Positions 46,501-55,088 of a stretch of 64,000 bases of DNA are shown one piece after another. The notes beneath the pieces are model-generated. The model saw only the letters and a program-made list of their open reading frames with translations, was not told the DNA's origin and ran no database searches. The translations under genes were made by a program, and so were the position numbers. Position 1 is the stretch's first letter. Every line of letters starts with the position of its first letter. The stretch is taken from contig NZ_CP048209.1 of the NCBI RefSeq assembly GCF_010119935.1, positions 6,162,001 through 6,226,000 of the forward strand. The letters are read 5' to 3'. This DNA is from Paenibacillus lycopersici (GTDB taxonomy: Bacteria; Bacillota; Bacilli; Paenibacillales; Paenibacillaceae).

Positions 46501-48134
46501 GCATCTATGTCAATACGGCGACGGCGAGCTCCGATCAGACCGAGGCGATTTCCGCCGAATACGCCTTGACGGTAGCTGCCGCGCCGCGTGTCGGTCTGCG
46601 CAAGGTTCCCAGCCCGGCCAGCGCCTCTCCCGGCCAGCAGATCCAATATACCGTATCGATCTCCAACTTCGGCAATGTTCCCTTGACGAACGTCCGGCTG
46701 TCCGACCCCTTGCTCGGGGTCAGCCTCGCTCTCCCCGATATTCCCGTCGGCCAGCTCGCTCGGCGCCTGCTCCCGTTCACGATCCCGCTCAACGCCCCGC
46801 TCGGGAGCGAGATCGTCAACGAGCTTACCGTCATGACCGCGGAGACCGGGCCCCAGACGGTACAGTCGTCCGTCTCGATCCTCGGCGCCGGGCTCGCGCT
46901 AACCAAGCATGCGAGCCTGCCGGTCGCTCCGCCGGGTACCGTGGTCAGCTACACGCTCACCGCGGCCAATCTGCTGCCGGCGCTGCAGACGAACGTCGTC
47001 CTCCGGGATCCGCTGCTCGGCATCGACGAGCTGGTGCCGATCTTGCAAATCGGCGAGACGCTGGAGAGAACGGCGACGCTCGCGACGCCGATCGGAGCCG
47101 CGAACGGGAGCGTGGTTCGCAATGCCTTCGTCGCCTTCTCCGCGCAGTCCGCGCCTCAGGTGACGACCGCCGACGTCGTCGTGCGATCCGTGCCCGGCGC
47201 GCCCACGACCATCGCGGTCCGCAAGCTGGCCGACCGCAACGTGGCGGAGCCCGGCGAGGAGATCGTCTTCACCGTGGAAATTACGAACACCGGGGCGAAT
47301 CCGGCCACGGACCTGGTCGTCTCGGACGCGCTGATCGGCTCGGTGCAGACGATTCCCGTGCTCGCCCCCGGAGCGGCGGCCCGTTTGCTGTTTCCCTTCC
47401 GCGTGCCCCCGGATGCGACGACCGCGACCGTCATCTCCAACCGGGCGACCGTGCGCGCCGCCGAGGCTCCAGCCGTCCAGAGCGAGTTCCGGGTTGCGGT
47501 CGCCCTTCCGCGCACGCTGCTTCAATTTACCAATATGGTCGACAAGCCCGTTGCCAATCCGGGAGAAACGGTCTTTTTTACCGTCACCGTCCAGAACCAA
47601 GCCGAGCTCGCCCTGACGAACGTGCTCGTCGTCGAGCCGCTGACGGATTTCAGCGCGCGCATACCCGCTTTGGCCGTCGGCGAGCAGCGCAGCTTCGTCC
47701 GTCCGTTCACGCTGCCGGCCGATACCGTCGGCGGCACCGTCTTCTCCAATCCCGCGTTCGCCTTCTCGGACCAGACGCCGCTGCAGTCGCAGACCGCCAC
47801 GGTTACCGCCGCCGAATTGCCGAACGTCGTGCTCACGCATGCCGTCGCGCCCACGATCGGCCAATCCGGCGACATCGTCCAATTCGAGATCGGCGTGCGG
47901 AATACCGGCAACGTGGACCTGCTCAACGCCCTGCTCGTCGCTCCCTTGCTTCAGCTGCGCGTACACGCTCCCGCCATTCCGATCGGCACGAATCAGCGGG
48001 TTCGCATCCCTTTCAAGCTGCCGCAAGTCGACTTCGACGAGCAGCTCGTCAGCGTCGTCGTCCTGACCTCCGACAATGGCCCCGAGAGAGAGGCGAGCGC
48101 CGTCGTCACGGTATTCCCCGAAGAAGAAGAATAA
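43587..48134 (+). CDS. Giant SBBP-propeller and DUF11-repeat surface-type protein
   Basis: 1515 residues. Residues about 12-230 match the DUF7948 region that precedes SBBP propellers (FAANQGQFAYPPAFRFVAD). About 231-690 hold seven propeller blades (FSTYLGGSG type). From about 691 there are eight DUF11 repeats of about 103 residues (for example SVDFTKTVSPDQAPPGGEVV, FTLTVRNTG). It ends in an acidic FPEEEE tail. No signal peptide, LPXTG or SLH domain is visible, although such domain sets are normally extracellular, so release by mother-cell lysis (spore coat or exosporium) or non-classical export is possible. TTGGAGG precedes the ATG. A second DUF11 giant lies opposite. Confidence 0.88.
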   Translation: MNRWGSADQKRELRSRLPLFFAANQGQFAYPPAFRFVADGDGCRFALLPDRMLLTYLTVQDSRTAHGVTLDLEFVHASPHAALIGSQQEMGSYHYLRGSDPRGHLTHVPIYREAVYRELWPGIDAHVRGEEGSLKLDWVVRPGHSPSGIAMKLRGADQAWLDEEGNLLVHTDYGLLKDSRPYAYQRTASGEQPVGCRFTLKKAEADHGWLIGFDTSSYDPALPLVIDPVIVFSTYLGGSGADSTIMAANTLEVTGDDHAILVGNTNASSFPVTAGAFQTTLQQGIDVTVTKFTPDGSGIVFSTYLGGSGFEIARGLELDALNNIYVCGSTTSTNFPTTPSSFMPVFPGGTAAFVTKLNSTGTALLFSTYLGGTGEQTRLFDIALDDADNPIVVGSTGSSSYPTTPGAFQTAFTGTECSILTKLNASGTGLLYSTFVGGTASSRGTGITLDGSGLVYVCGTTDSTDFPTTPGALQVTAPPGTSTFVYAMNASATSLVFSTYLGGSGTEDSADIAIGSLGQVVVCGSTTSADFPTTPGALQPALLSETCGFVSVLASSGSSLNYSTYIGGAGGDTHLLDLTIRPGFVLFVGDTESPNFPVTVDALQPALTGVTSAVVGILAAAGELVYASYLGGSAEQTAFAAEFIPGSPSAIAYIAGTTNSADFPVTPGAYDTAPLGNQRLFLVKFAAVSDVFVTKTPSQTQVTRGSTVTYSITVRNTGVVGASTDPTLTNVTIVDAGLGINVNIGTLTAGQTGGTSGTFTVPADAPFGRLTNRTVVTADQLPAPRIGEAFIQVVPAPSVDFTKTVSPDQAPPGGEVVFTLTVRNTGDVPLQNAVLSDPLLGLSESLNVIAPGATSIVEVPFAIPADAAIGTTLANSATLVADGLVPQRAAATVQVTDIPRLTLLKSADRRNAVPGDTVQFAIAVRNTGRVALTNVVVNDDMLGLQQTIPSLKVGDSREFAVSQIVPLESPPGIYVNTATASSDQTEAISAEYALTVAAAPRVGLRKVPSPASASPGQQIQYTVSISNFGNVPLTNVRLSDPLLGVSLALPDIPVGQLARRLLPFTIPLNAPLGSEIVNELTVMTAETGPQTVQSSVSILGAGLALTKHASLPVAPPGTVVSYTLTAANLLPALQTNVVLRDPLLGIDELVPILQIGETLERTATLATPIGAANGSVVRNAFVAFSAQSAPQVTTADVVVRSVPGAPTTIAVRKLADRNVAEPGEEIVFTVEITNTGANPATDLVVSDALIGSVQTIPVLAPGAAARLLFPFRVPPDATTATVISNRATVRAAEAPAVQSEFRVAVALPRTLLQFTNMVDKPVANPGETVFFTVTVQNQAELALTNVLVVEPLTDFSARIPALAVGEQRSFVRPFTLPADTVGGTVFSNPAFAFSDQTPLQSQTATVTAAELPNVVLTHAVAPTIGQSGDIVQFEIGVRNTGNVDLLNALLVAPLLQLRVHAPAIPIGTNQRVRIPFKLPQVDFDEQLVSVVVLTSDNGPEREASAVVTVFPEEEE

Positions 48135-48233
48135 CCGCATCGCTTCCAGCATCCAGGAGTCTTCCGCCTTGCGCGGGAGGCTCCTGTTCGGCGTTGAGCC
48201 AACATGGCGGCCCGCCGAGCGGCGCGCACGAAA

Positions 48234-48268
48234 AGGCGGCGCAGAAGATTCGTCCCTCTGCGCCGCCT
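48234..48268. terminator. GC-rich hairpin downstream of the first DUF11 gene
   Basis: Perfect 12-bp stem AGGCGGCGCAGA / TCTGCGCCGCCT with loop AGATTCGTCCC. Nearly the same hairpin recurs in the same orientation at 49046-49080 after the second DUF11 gene. Confidence 0.5.
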
Positions 48269-48316
48269 CGGGAAGACGAGAAAAAGCGCCGCTGCATGCG
48301 GCGCCCAGATTGTAGA

Positions 48317-48354
48317 GAAACCCGCGTTTTCAAAACGTCGGGGTTTTCTTTTTC
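48317..48354 (+). terminator. Intrinsic terminator of the first DUF11 gene
   Basis: GAAACCCGCGTTTT pairs with AAAACGTCGGGGTTTTC (one bulge) and runs into TTTTCTTTTT, a strong U tract on the plus strand. Confidence 0.75.
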
Positions 48355-48389
48355 GTTCCCGGTTCAATTATAGGGCTGCGGAGGGCGAG

Positions 48390-48464
48390 TTATCCCTCCG
48401 AAGCCCTCCTTTCCAGGTGGCGGGCAAGTTTCTTCATGTTCTGCACGGCGGCGGTCATCGACGC
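48390..48464 (-). pseudogene. C-terminal remnant of a transposase
   Basis: On the minus strand 22 codons before the stop at 48390 read MTAAVQNMKKLARHLERR and then ASEG, very like the C-terminal end of IS1182/IS4-like transposases (TAAVQNMKKLAR). An in-frame TAA precedes the fragment at 48465-48467, and nothing of the rest of the gene is found. It marks an old, almost completely lost insertion sequence. Confidence 0.6.
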
Positions 48465-48680
48465 TTAGGCACCGATTCTTCAATGGAAACCAGTTCATAA
48501 TCTTGTTGTTTCTCTCTATTCGAGCGTAGCATCGCGACACCATCCGTTCATAAATGTTAGCTATATTATACTATATTAACGCGGTGCCGCATTAAAATAG
48601 TTGGACATAGTAAAGGCTGCCGAGAACGTACTCGGTTCTTCGACGTTGCCCATGCCGGCTGGATCGTCTTCATGGGCAAC

Positions 48681-48855
48681 GGACACAGAATCCGTTATTT
48701 GGTGGAAATCGGGTTGTTTGGGTTGCGAACGGACACAGGATTCGTTATTGCCTCCGGAGAGCATCGAAAGTGTGCCTTTTTGACGAAATAAAGGATCCTA
48801 TGTCCGCGAGCAGTTAAAAAGCCATGAAAACAGGTAAATAGCGGATCTCCTGTCC
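48681..48855. repeat. Four-module inverted repeat element, copy B
   Basis: GGACACAGAATCCGTTATT (48681-48699), GGACACAGGATTCGTTATT (48731-48749), then inverted AATAAAGGATCCTATGTCC (48787-48805) and AATAGCGGATCTCCTGTCC (48837-48855). Start-to-start spacing is 50, 56 and 50 bp, against 51, 57 and 51 in copy A at 14264-14441. Confidence 0.85.
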
Positions 48856-49045
48856 GGATTCAATGCTTATCGCTGCTTATCGCAGACAGTGATGCGGCCT
48901 ATCTCTCCTGAAGCGATGTGATCCAAACAGCCGGAGCCGTCTTATGCTGGGGAACGGGGATGCGGCCGTCAGAACTGCCCGAGGTCAGCCGTTCAGGTTT
49001 TACGAGCTATTCCGCGTCATCAAACATGGGTTTCTCTGCATGCTG

Positions 49046-49080
49046 AGGCGGCGCAGAGGATTCGTCCCTCCGCGCCGCCT
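49046..49080. terminator. GC-rich hairpin downstream of the second DUF11 gene
   Basis: Arms AGGCGGCGC / GCGCCGCCT around a loop that again contains GATTCGTCCCTC. It starts 22 bp after the stop of the minus-strand gene; no U tract follows. Confidence 0.5.
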
Positions 49081-49102
49081 TTCGGCCGGCTCCTGCCTGA
49101 GC

Positions 49103-52100
49103 CTATTCTTCTTCTTCCTCGATCTGAATCTCGACGCGATTGGAGTCGACCCCGTACAAGGTACCGCCTTCCTGGAGCCGGAATCCGGCATGCGCCTGAT
49201 TGGCGACCTTACCTCCGGCCGGAGCGAAGTTCGCCTCCACGCGGAAGCGAATGACGCGCGATCGGCCCGGCAAGATGTCGCCCAGCGGGATGCCGACGTT
49301 CGGATCCGCTCCGGGCAGCGGCACGTCGTCGACGCGGACACTTCCGCTCACGAACGTCAATTCTCTCGCCAGCGCGTCTGCCACGACCGTGTCCACGGCG
49401 GCGATGCTGCGCCGATTGTTAACGACCAGCGTTATTTCCGTCGTCTCTCCCGTCTTAAGCAGCGCGCGCGCCACGGCTTTCTCGATCGCGACGGGCGGCT
49501 CGGCGATCTGGATGCGGACGCTGGCGGTCTGCTCGCCGATCTGGTCGGAGCCGGCCACGATCGTATTGACGATCGCGCTGCCGATCGGAGCACCCGGCGG
49601 CACGACGTACGGCAGCAGCACGAATTGGGCGCCGCCCTCGCCGAGAAGGGCGCTCTCCCCTTTCAGCCGCAGCAGCGGGTCATCGAACCCGATGTCCGTC
49701 AGCGGCACGTTTCCGCCGTTGACGCCGCCGATCAAGAAGAAGATCCGTTGACCGGGAAACGCCGCGCGGGTAAAGGCCAGCTTCCGCAGCCGCAGCACCG
49801 GCGCGTCTCCGATCGTGATCGAAGAAAACGCCCGCTCGTCGCCGATCTCGTTCGCGCGCACGATCGCTTCGTTGGTCAGGACGGTACCCGCCTCATACCC
49901 GTCCGGAACCGTAAAGGCCAGCGTTACGGTTGCCGCGAAACCGGGAGGCAAGGTATCCGCCGTCTGGATGAGGCCCAGAAGCGAATCCTCGACGGTGACA
50001 CCCGTGATCGCCGCATTCGAGAGATTCGTCAAGGTAACGGTGTACAAGACCGTCTCTCCCGGGAGCGCCGACGATTGGCTTGCGGACTTGCGGAGGACGA
50101 CCCGGATGGACGGCTCGACCTGAAGCTCCGCTTCGGCCGTCGTTTCCCCGGTCTGATCCGTGCGCAGCACGGCCGTATTGCGGATCCGCGTCCCGGCCGC
50201 CTGCTCCGGCACCGGGAACGGCACCGCGAACGTTTGCGACGCGCCCGCCGCCAGGATAAGAATCTGCTGCGACAGACCGAGCAGCGGGTCGGACAGGACG
50301 ACATTCGTCAAGTCCGTGTTCCCTGTATTGAAAATCGTCAGGATGGCGGTCACCGTCTGGCCCGGACTGGCGACATCCGGTACGAACGACTTCTCCAGCC
50401 TCGCGCCGGACGGCAAGCCCCCGACTGCGAAGGAGGCCGAGGCCTGGATCTCGTTCGTCTGATCCGACGCGACGAAGGCCGTGTTGACGACGGTCGTGCC
50501 GGCCGCCGTCCCGGCCGGTACGTCATAGGTGAAAGGCAGCGCAAGGCTTGCTCCCGGCGCGAGGGTCCCGAGCGCCTGATTCACGCCAAGCAGCGGGTCC
50601 CGCAATTGGATGCCGCTGATCGCCTGCGCTTCCGGATTGGCGACGGTCACGGTGAACAAGACCGTCTCTCCGGGCAGGGCGAGGGGACGATCGACCGACT
50701 TGGCGAGGGTCAACGCCAGCGGAACGGCAGCGATGCGCAAGTTGGCCGTCGCGACGACCGGCTCCGTCGTGTCGGATACGGCCGTGCTCGTGTTGACGAT
50801 ATTCGAATCCAGCGGCGCATCGAGCGGCACGGTGAACGGGATCACGTACGTTTTCGCCTCGTTGATTTCGAGCAGGTCGAACGGATCGTTCAGCCCCAGC
50901 AGCTCGTCGCTGACACCGATATCCGTCAGTACGGTATTCCCGGTATTCATCACCGTAATGGTATAGGTAACCGTCGCGCCCGGGAGCGCGCTGCCGGGGC
51001 TGACGACCTTGGTCAGCGACATGGCCGGCGACGGCAGCACGGCGACGATGGCGGAGGCTTGCTGCGGCGCTTCCCCCGCCGGCGCCGCGGAAACCACGTT
51101 CTGGATGAGCGTGCCGGCGGCAGCCGTCGGCGGCACGGTATAGGGAATCGTGACGCGGAACGATTGATTCGGTTCGATGACGTCGACGGTCGTCGAATAG
51201 CGCAGCAAAGGATCGTTAATCGCGACATCCGTCAGCGGCATCGGACCTGTATTCGTAAGGGTGAGCGCGTAGGCCACCGTCTGGCCCGGAAGGGCTTCGC
51301 CGGGTTCGACCGTCTTGATCAACGCGAAATTGGCCTCCAGCAGTTCAAGCTTCGCTTGAGCGTGAGCCGTGACCGTGTCCGTCTCGAACCTGCCGGCCGC
51401 AGCGGCGTCGTTGATAAACGGGTTGGCCGTCCCGCTCGGCACGAGGATCGGAAACACGACCTGTCGGCTCTCTCCCGGGAGAAGGTCGCCCAAACTTTGC
51501 GACAGGCCGATCAGCGGATCGTCCAGCGTCACGTCCGAGAGCGGCACATTGCCCGTATTCGCGACATTGAACTGGTAGGTGACCGAGCTGCCGACCGATG
51601 CTTGCGTCGGGAAGACGGCCTTCGTCAAGCCAAGCGACGGCCGGGACGAAACCACGACGTCCGCATTCGCGCTGACCGGCTCGATGCCGTCGGCGCTCGC
51701 GGTCGCGACGTTGCGGAATACCTGCCCGCGCTTGGCGTTGCCGGGAATGGTGAAGGTCGGCCGAAGCGTGACGGAAGCGCCGGGAGCGAGCGTGCTGTAA
51801 CGCTCGAGCACGCCAAGCGTCGGATCCGAGATGACGAGGTTAGTCACGTCCGCAGCGCTCGCGTTGGTCACGGTAACGGTATAGACGACCGTCTCTCCCG
51901 GCGTCGCCAGCGGCTTGTCGGGCCGCTTGAGAATGAACAGATCGGTCAGCGAGGTGACGACCACCGAGACCTGATCGCTGACCGGTCCCCTCTCGATGGG
52001 AACCATCGTCACCGTATTGGTGATAACGCTGCCCGGCACAGCGTCCGGAGGAACGGTCAGCGATACCGTGAAGATCCGGGTTTCACCGGGCGCCATGAAC

Positions 52101-53992
52101 GGAATGATCGTGAAGAAGCCCGTCAGCGAGTCCAGAATAATGACTTGCGTGATCGAAGCATTGGATTGGTTGACGGCCGTCAGCGTATAGGTGACCGTCT
52201 CCCCCGGAAGGACCGAGAAGCGATCCGGCAGCTTCTCGATGGCGATCTCGTACCGGGCAAGCACCGTGACGACGGCCTGGGCTTGAACCGACGGCGCCTG
52301 ATCGGAGGCTGCCGTCGTCGTATTGGTCACGGTCGTGCCGGCCAGCAGGCCGGAAGGGATGATGTAGTCGGTTGTCAGGACGGTTGAAGCCCCCCGGGCG
52401 AGGGACGACAACGTCTCGTTCAGGCCGATGAGCGGATCGTTGACGACGATGTTGGTAAGATCGGTACCGCCCGTATTGGTGACGGTAATGACGTAGCTCA
52501 CCGTCTGTCCCGGCAAAGCCCGGCTCGGCGATACGGTCTTGGACAGACTCAGCGCGGGTATCAGCAAATTCGTCGTCACGACGTTGGATGGATCGCTGCC
52601 GGAGTTGAACGGACCGCCTGCTACGATCTGGTAGATGAAGTCGACGCGGGCCTGGTTGCGGATGACGCCGTCTGCCGTAAGCTCGACGATGCGAACTTGA
52701 AACGAGACGCCGATCGAGCCGTTCGGAGCCAGCGATCCGAGCTGAACGCCCGCAGCCGGATCCGCTCCCGGCACCTGCGCCCCGTTGATGAAGACGCTGT
52801 TCGGAATCAGCTCGGTGCCGAGCGGGATCGGATCGGCGAAGAAGCTCAGGTCCGCGGCCGCCGTCCCCGTATTCGTGATAAGGGTCGCGTAGGTCAGCGC
52901 TTCTCCGATTTCGGCCTCTTGCCGATCCACGCTTTTCACCACGCTCAGGAAGGGCGCGTTGATATCGATGGAGAAGCCGAGCCCCAGCGCGAAATAGGCG
53001 TCGGCCGTCGTGCGGAACTGCACGATCGCCTGGGTCTGATTGTTGACCAGACCGGAGGTAACATTGATGTTGGTGATATCCCATCCCTGTCTGCCGCCGA
53101 CGATATTGGTGCCGGGATTGCCGTTGATCTGGTTGCGTGTGCCGAAGGTGCCCGTCGTGTCGAGGAGGCCGGATTCGTTGTTGATCTGCGACGCGAAAAA
53201 ATTGGTGCGGATGTTGTTAGGCCCGAAGAGCTGCGTCAGACCGCTTGTCGTCGGACCCAGGAGAACCTGCGGGCCGACCAGAGAGGCATCCCCTTCGCCA
53301 GCGGTCAGCGAGAGTCTGCCGATGACATTACCGGTGACCGGCGTCGCGAAGCCGCTGACCGTCGTCGTCACCGTGCTGCTCAGGCTGATGCCGACAAGGC
53401 CGACATAAACGGAAGCATTGACGAAAGCCAAGGCCGGATTCCCATAGACGACGCACAAGGTCCAGCCGCCGAAATTGCTGGTGCTCGCTTCCGTGACGGT
53501 AATCGTCGCCACGATGCCGCCGACCGCATACTCGCCCGCCCCGCCTGCCTGGATGATCGAGGTCACGTTCGCGCTGCGGACGTAGGCGACGCCGTCGATT
53601 AAGATCGTACTCGACGTATCGGCCGTCACGGGATCCGGCGCGACCGGTATAATCGCGCCTTGGGGGGTTGTCAGTCGAACCGGATTATCGATGAAAGCAA
53701 TCAGATTGCTGTTGCCGGCGATGCATGTCCCCGCCCACACGAGCTCCGCGTAAAGAACCTCGCTTCCCGGAGGCAGCCGCAGCACGGCGGCGGAATTGTT
53801 CAGATTGAAGTTGTTGGTCGTCCCCACGGGAAAGCTGCCGAAACGCTCCTGCGTGTCCGTGGTGATGTAAGCACCAATGGAATCGACGGTCCCTGGAACG
53901 CCTGTCGAGGCAGACCGGCTGAGCCCGATCGTGTTGCCCGTAAAGACGATATCGCCCGCAATATTTGCCGTATATCGCAAAAGGAACGGCAT
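49103..53992 (-). CDS. Giant DUF11-repeat protein
   Basis: 1629 residues. The first 340 residues form a separate beta-rich head (SVDSIGAYITTDTQERFGSF-type strands; VLYAELVWAGTCIAG; SNFGGWTLCVVYG) found in front of DUF11 arrays in Bacillota. Then follow about twelve DUF11 repeats, each opening with a line such as LSLSKTVSPSRALPGQTVSY and a VTNTGGTDLTNIVVNDPLIG strand. The last repeat is divergent and ends IQIEEEEE. No signal peptide, membrane helix or anchor motif. GGGAGGG lies just before the ATG. Shared acidic tails and repeat type tie it to the convergent protein at 43587-48134; both may coat the same surface, for instance the spore. Confidence 0.87.
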   Translation of the reverse strand: MPFLLRYTANIAGDIVFTGNTIGLSRSASTGVPGTVDSIGAYITTDTQERFGSFPVGTTNNFNLNNSAAVLRLPPGSEVLYAELVWAGTCIAGNSNLIAFIDNPVRLTTPQGAIIPVAPDPVTADTSSTILIDGVAYVRSANVTSIIQAGGAGEYAVGGIVATITVTEASTSNFGGWTLCVVYGNPALAFVNASVYVGLVGISLSSTVTTTVSGFATPVTGNVIGRLSLTAGEGDASLVGPQVLLGPTTSGLTQLFGPNNIRTNFFASQINNESGLLDTTGTFGTRNQINGNPGTNIVGGRQGWDITNINVTSGLVNNQTQAIVQFRTTADAYFALGLGFSIDINAPFLSVVKSVDRQEAEIGEALTYATLITNTGTAAADLSFFADPIPLGTELIPNSVFINGAQVPGADPAAGVQLGSLAPNGSIGVSFQVRIVELTADGVIRNQARVDFIYQIVAGGPFNSGSDPSNVVTTNLLIPALSLSKTVSPSRALPGQTVSYVITVTNTGGTDLTNIVVNDPLIGLNETLSSLARGASTVLTTDYIIPSGLLAGTTVTNTTTAASDQAPSVQAQAVVTVLARYEIAIEKLPDRFSVLPGETVTYTLTAVNQSNASITQVIILDSLTGFFTIIPFMAPGETRIFTVSLTVPPDAVPGSVITNTVTMVPIERGPVSDQVSVVVTSLTDLFILKRPDKPLATPGETVVYTVTVTNASAADVTNLVISDPTLGVLERYSTLAPGASVTLRPTFTIPGNAKRGQVFRNVATASADGIEPVSANADVVVSSRPSLGLTKAVFPTQASVGSSVTYQFNVANTGNVPLSDVTLDDPLIGLSQSLGDLLPGESRQVVFPILVPSGTANPFINDAAAAGRFETDTVTAHAQAKLELLEANFALIKTVEPGEALPGQTVAYALTLTNTGPMPLTDVAINDPLLRYSTTVDVIEPNQSFRVTIPYTVPPTAAAGTLIQNVVSAAPAGEAPQQASAIVAVLPSPAMSLTKVVSPGSALPGATVTYTITVMNTGNTVLTDIGVSDELLGLNDPFDLLEINEAKTYVIPFTVPLDAPLDSNIVNTSTAVSDTTEPVVATANLRIAAVPLALTLAKSVDRPLALPGETVLFTVTVANPEAQAISGIQLRDPLLGVNQALGTLAPGASLALPFTYDVPAGTAAGTTVVNTAFVASDQTNEIQASASFAVGGLPSGARLEKSFVPDVASPGQTVTAILTIFNTGNTDLTNVVLSDPLLGLSQQILILAAGASQTFAVPFPVPEQAAGTRIRNTAVLRTDQTGETTAEAELQVEPSIRVVLRKSASQSSALPGETVLYTVTLTNLSNAAITGVTVEDSLLGLIQTADTLPPGFAATVTLAFTVPDGYEAGTVLTNEAIVRANEIGDERAFSSITIGDAPVLRLRKLAFTRAAFPGQRIFFLIGGVNGGNVPLTDIGFDDPLLRLKGESALLGEGGAQFVLLPYVVPPGAPIGSAIVNTIVAGSDQIGEQTASVRIQIAEPPVAIEKAVARALLKTGETTEITLVVNNRRSIAAVDTVVADALARELTFVSGSVRVDDVPLPGADPNVGIPLGDILPGRSRVIRFRVEANFAPAGGKVANQAHAGFRLQEGGTLYGVDSNRVEIQIEEEEE

Positions 53993-54173
53993 ATTCCCTC
54001 CCCGCCTTCTTCAAAAGACTGGATCTTTCGGATGCCCTGCGCTTCCTTCACGCGCCGTACTGGCGCCATTCGCCCTGTTAGTCATTGTATTGCGGCAAAT
54101 CCTTGTACTAGTACCGTTAGCGCAATCGTATAGAAGGCTATCCGCGCGGAAACGATGAGACAAAACTGCCCGT

Positions 54174-55088
54174 TCAAATCGTTATCGGCCGGCATTGCAG
54201 CAGAAACAGCTTATCGCCCGCATATGCCCATTCGATATCGAGCGCCGGGCCATATAGCCGCTCGCATGCGCCGGCCAGCTCGTCGAGCGCCTGCAGACGA
54301 TCGGCGGTCAAACAATAGCGCCGCCGATCGGCCGCGGCCACTTCCGTCTCCATCGTTCCCCCGCCGGGAAGCGGCCGGATCGCCGTTTCCTTGCTTCCCA
54401 GATCGGCCTGTACGGCGAAAGCCCGGCCGCGTTGAAACGAATACCGATCCGGAATCATTCTCCCCGCGACCACGCTCTCCCCCAGTCCCCATCCTGCCTC
54501 GACCAGACGTAAATCCTCGCCTGTTACGGGGTGCCGCGTGAACAGGACGCCTGCAATGTCCGCTTCCGTCATCTCCTGTACGATGACCGCCATCCGCGGG
54601 CGAGTCTTGGCCGCTTCCATGTCGGGGCCAGCATCCATCTCGATATTCAGGCTATCGTCCGCGTCCACGTTGACACAGGCATTCGCACCAGTGTGGGCAT
54701 CCACATCCGCGCCGCCGAAGCCGGCATCCCTATAAGCTATCGATCGGCTCCCATATGCCGAGGAGCAGACTTCGCGCACGGCCGACAAAATGCCCTCCGT
54801 ATCTGCTGCGTTAAGCACCGTCTTGAAAATACCCGCATAGCTGCGATCCGTCCCATCCTCGCCCGCGGCGGAGGAACGCACGGCGACGGGAAGCTTAAGC
54901 GCCGCAAGCTCTGACAAGAGCAGCCGCACGGCACCCGCTTGGCCGGCGGCGATCCGCTCGGCTGCCGCGCATGAGATCGCCAAGCCGGCCGGCACGGGAA
55001 GCCCGGCGCGAACGGATTCGGAGAGATGGACCGCTTTGCCGCCATATTGGGACCGGTCCGACGCATCGCGTAACGGAACGATGCTCAT
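54174..55088 (-). CDS. Stand-alone ATP-grasp (PPDK/PEP-synthase N-domain) protein
   Basis: 304 residues, only the ATP-binding domain of the pyruvate phosphate dikinase/PEP synthase/rifampin phosphotransferase superfamily. K18 in QYGGKAVHL, the VAVRSSAAGEDGTDRSYAGI segment with R71, VIVQEMTEADIAGVLFTRHP, EAGWGLGESVVAG, and the end DIEWAYAGDKLFLLQCRPIT are all conserved, so it should bind ATP and phosphorylate a phospho-carrier histidine. The PEP/pyruvate barrel is absent. An unusual Asp/Ala/Asn-rich insertion (about residues 127-160) interrupts the domain. Its ATG overlaps the stop of the histidine-domain gene (ATGA). Together they could transfer phosphate from ATP to an unknown acceptor, possibly a drug. 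Confidence 0.88.
   Translation of the reverse strand: MSIVPLRDASDRSQYGGKAVHLSESVRAGLPVPAGLAISCAAAERIAAGQAGAVRLLLSELAALKLPVAVRSSAAGEDGTDRSYAGIFKTVLNAADTEGILSAVREVCSSAYGSRSIAYRDAGFGGADVDAHTGANACVNVDADDSLNIEMDAGPDMEAAKTRPRMAVIVQEMTEADIAGVLFTRHPVTGEDLRLVEAGWGLGESVVAGRMIPDRYSFQRGRAFAVQADLGSKETAIRPLPGGGTMETEVAAADRRRYCLTADRLQALDELAGACERLYGPALDIEWAYAGDKLFLLQCRPITI

Larger units (their letters stand above)
48135..49102. other. 968-bp region between two convergent DUF11 genes
   Basis: It contains two related GC-rich hairpins (48234-48268 and 49046-49080), an intrinsic terminator (48317-48354), a transposase remnant (48390-48464), and the four-module repeat element copy B (48681-48855), each listed separately. 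Nothing else recognisable is seen in 48465-48680 or 48860-49040. Confidence 0.7.

Noticed and set aside
48944..52387. 1147-codon open frame opposite the second DUF11 gene
   Set aside because: Arg/Asp-rich shadow without start signal; the opposite strand encodes a clean DUF11 array.
43587..53992. Sortase or SLH anchoring of the DUF11 proteins
   Set aside because: Neither protein ends with LPXTG plus hydrophobic tail nor contains SLH motifs; both end in an acidic run.
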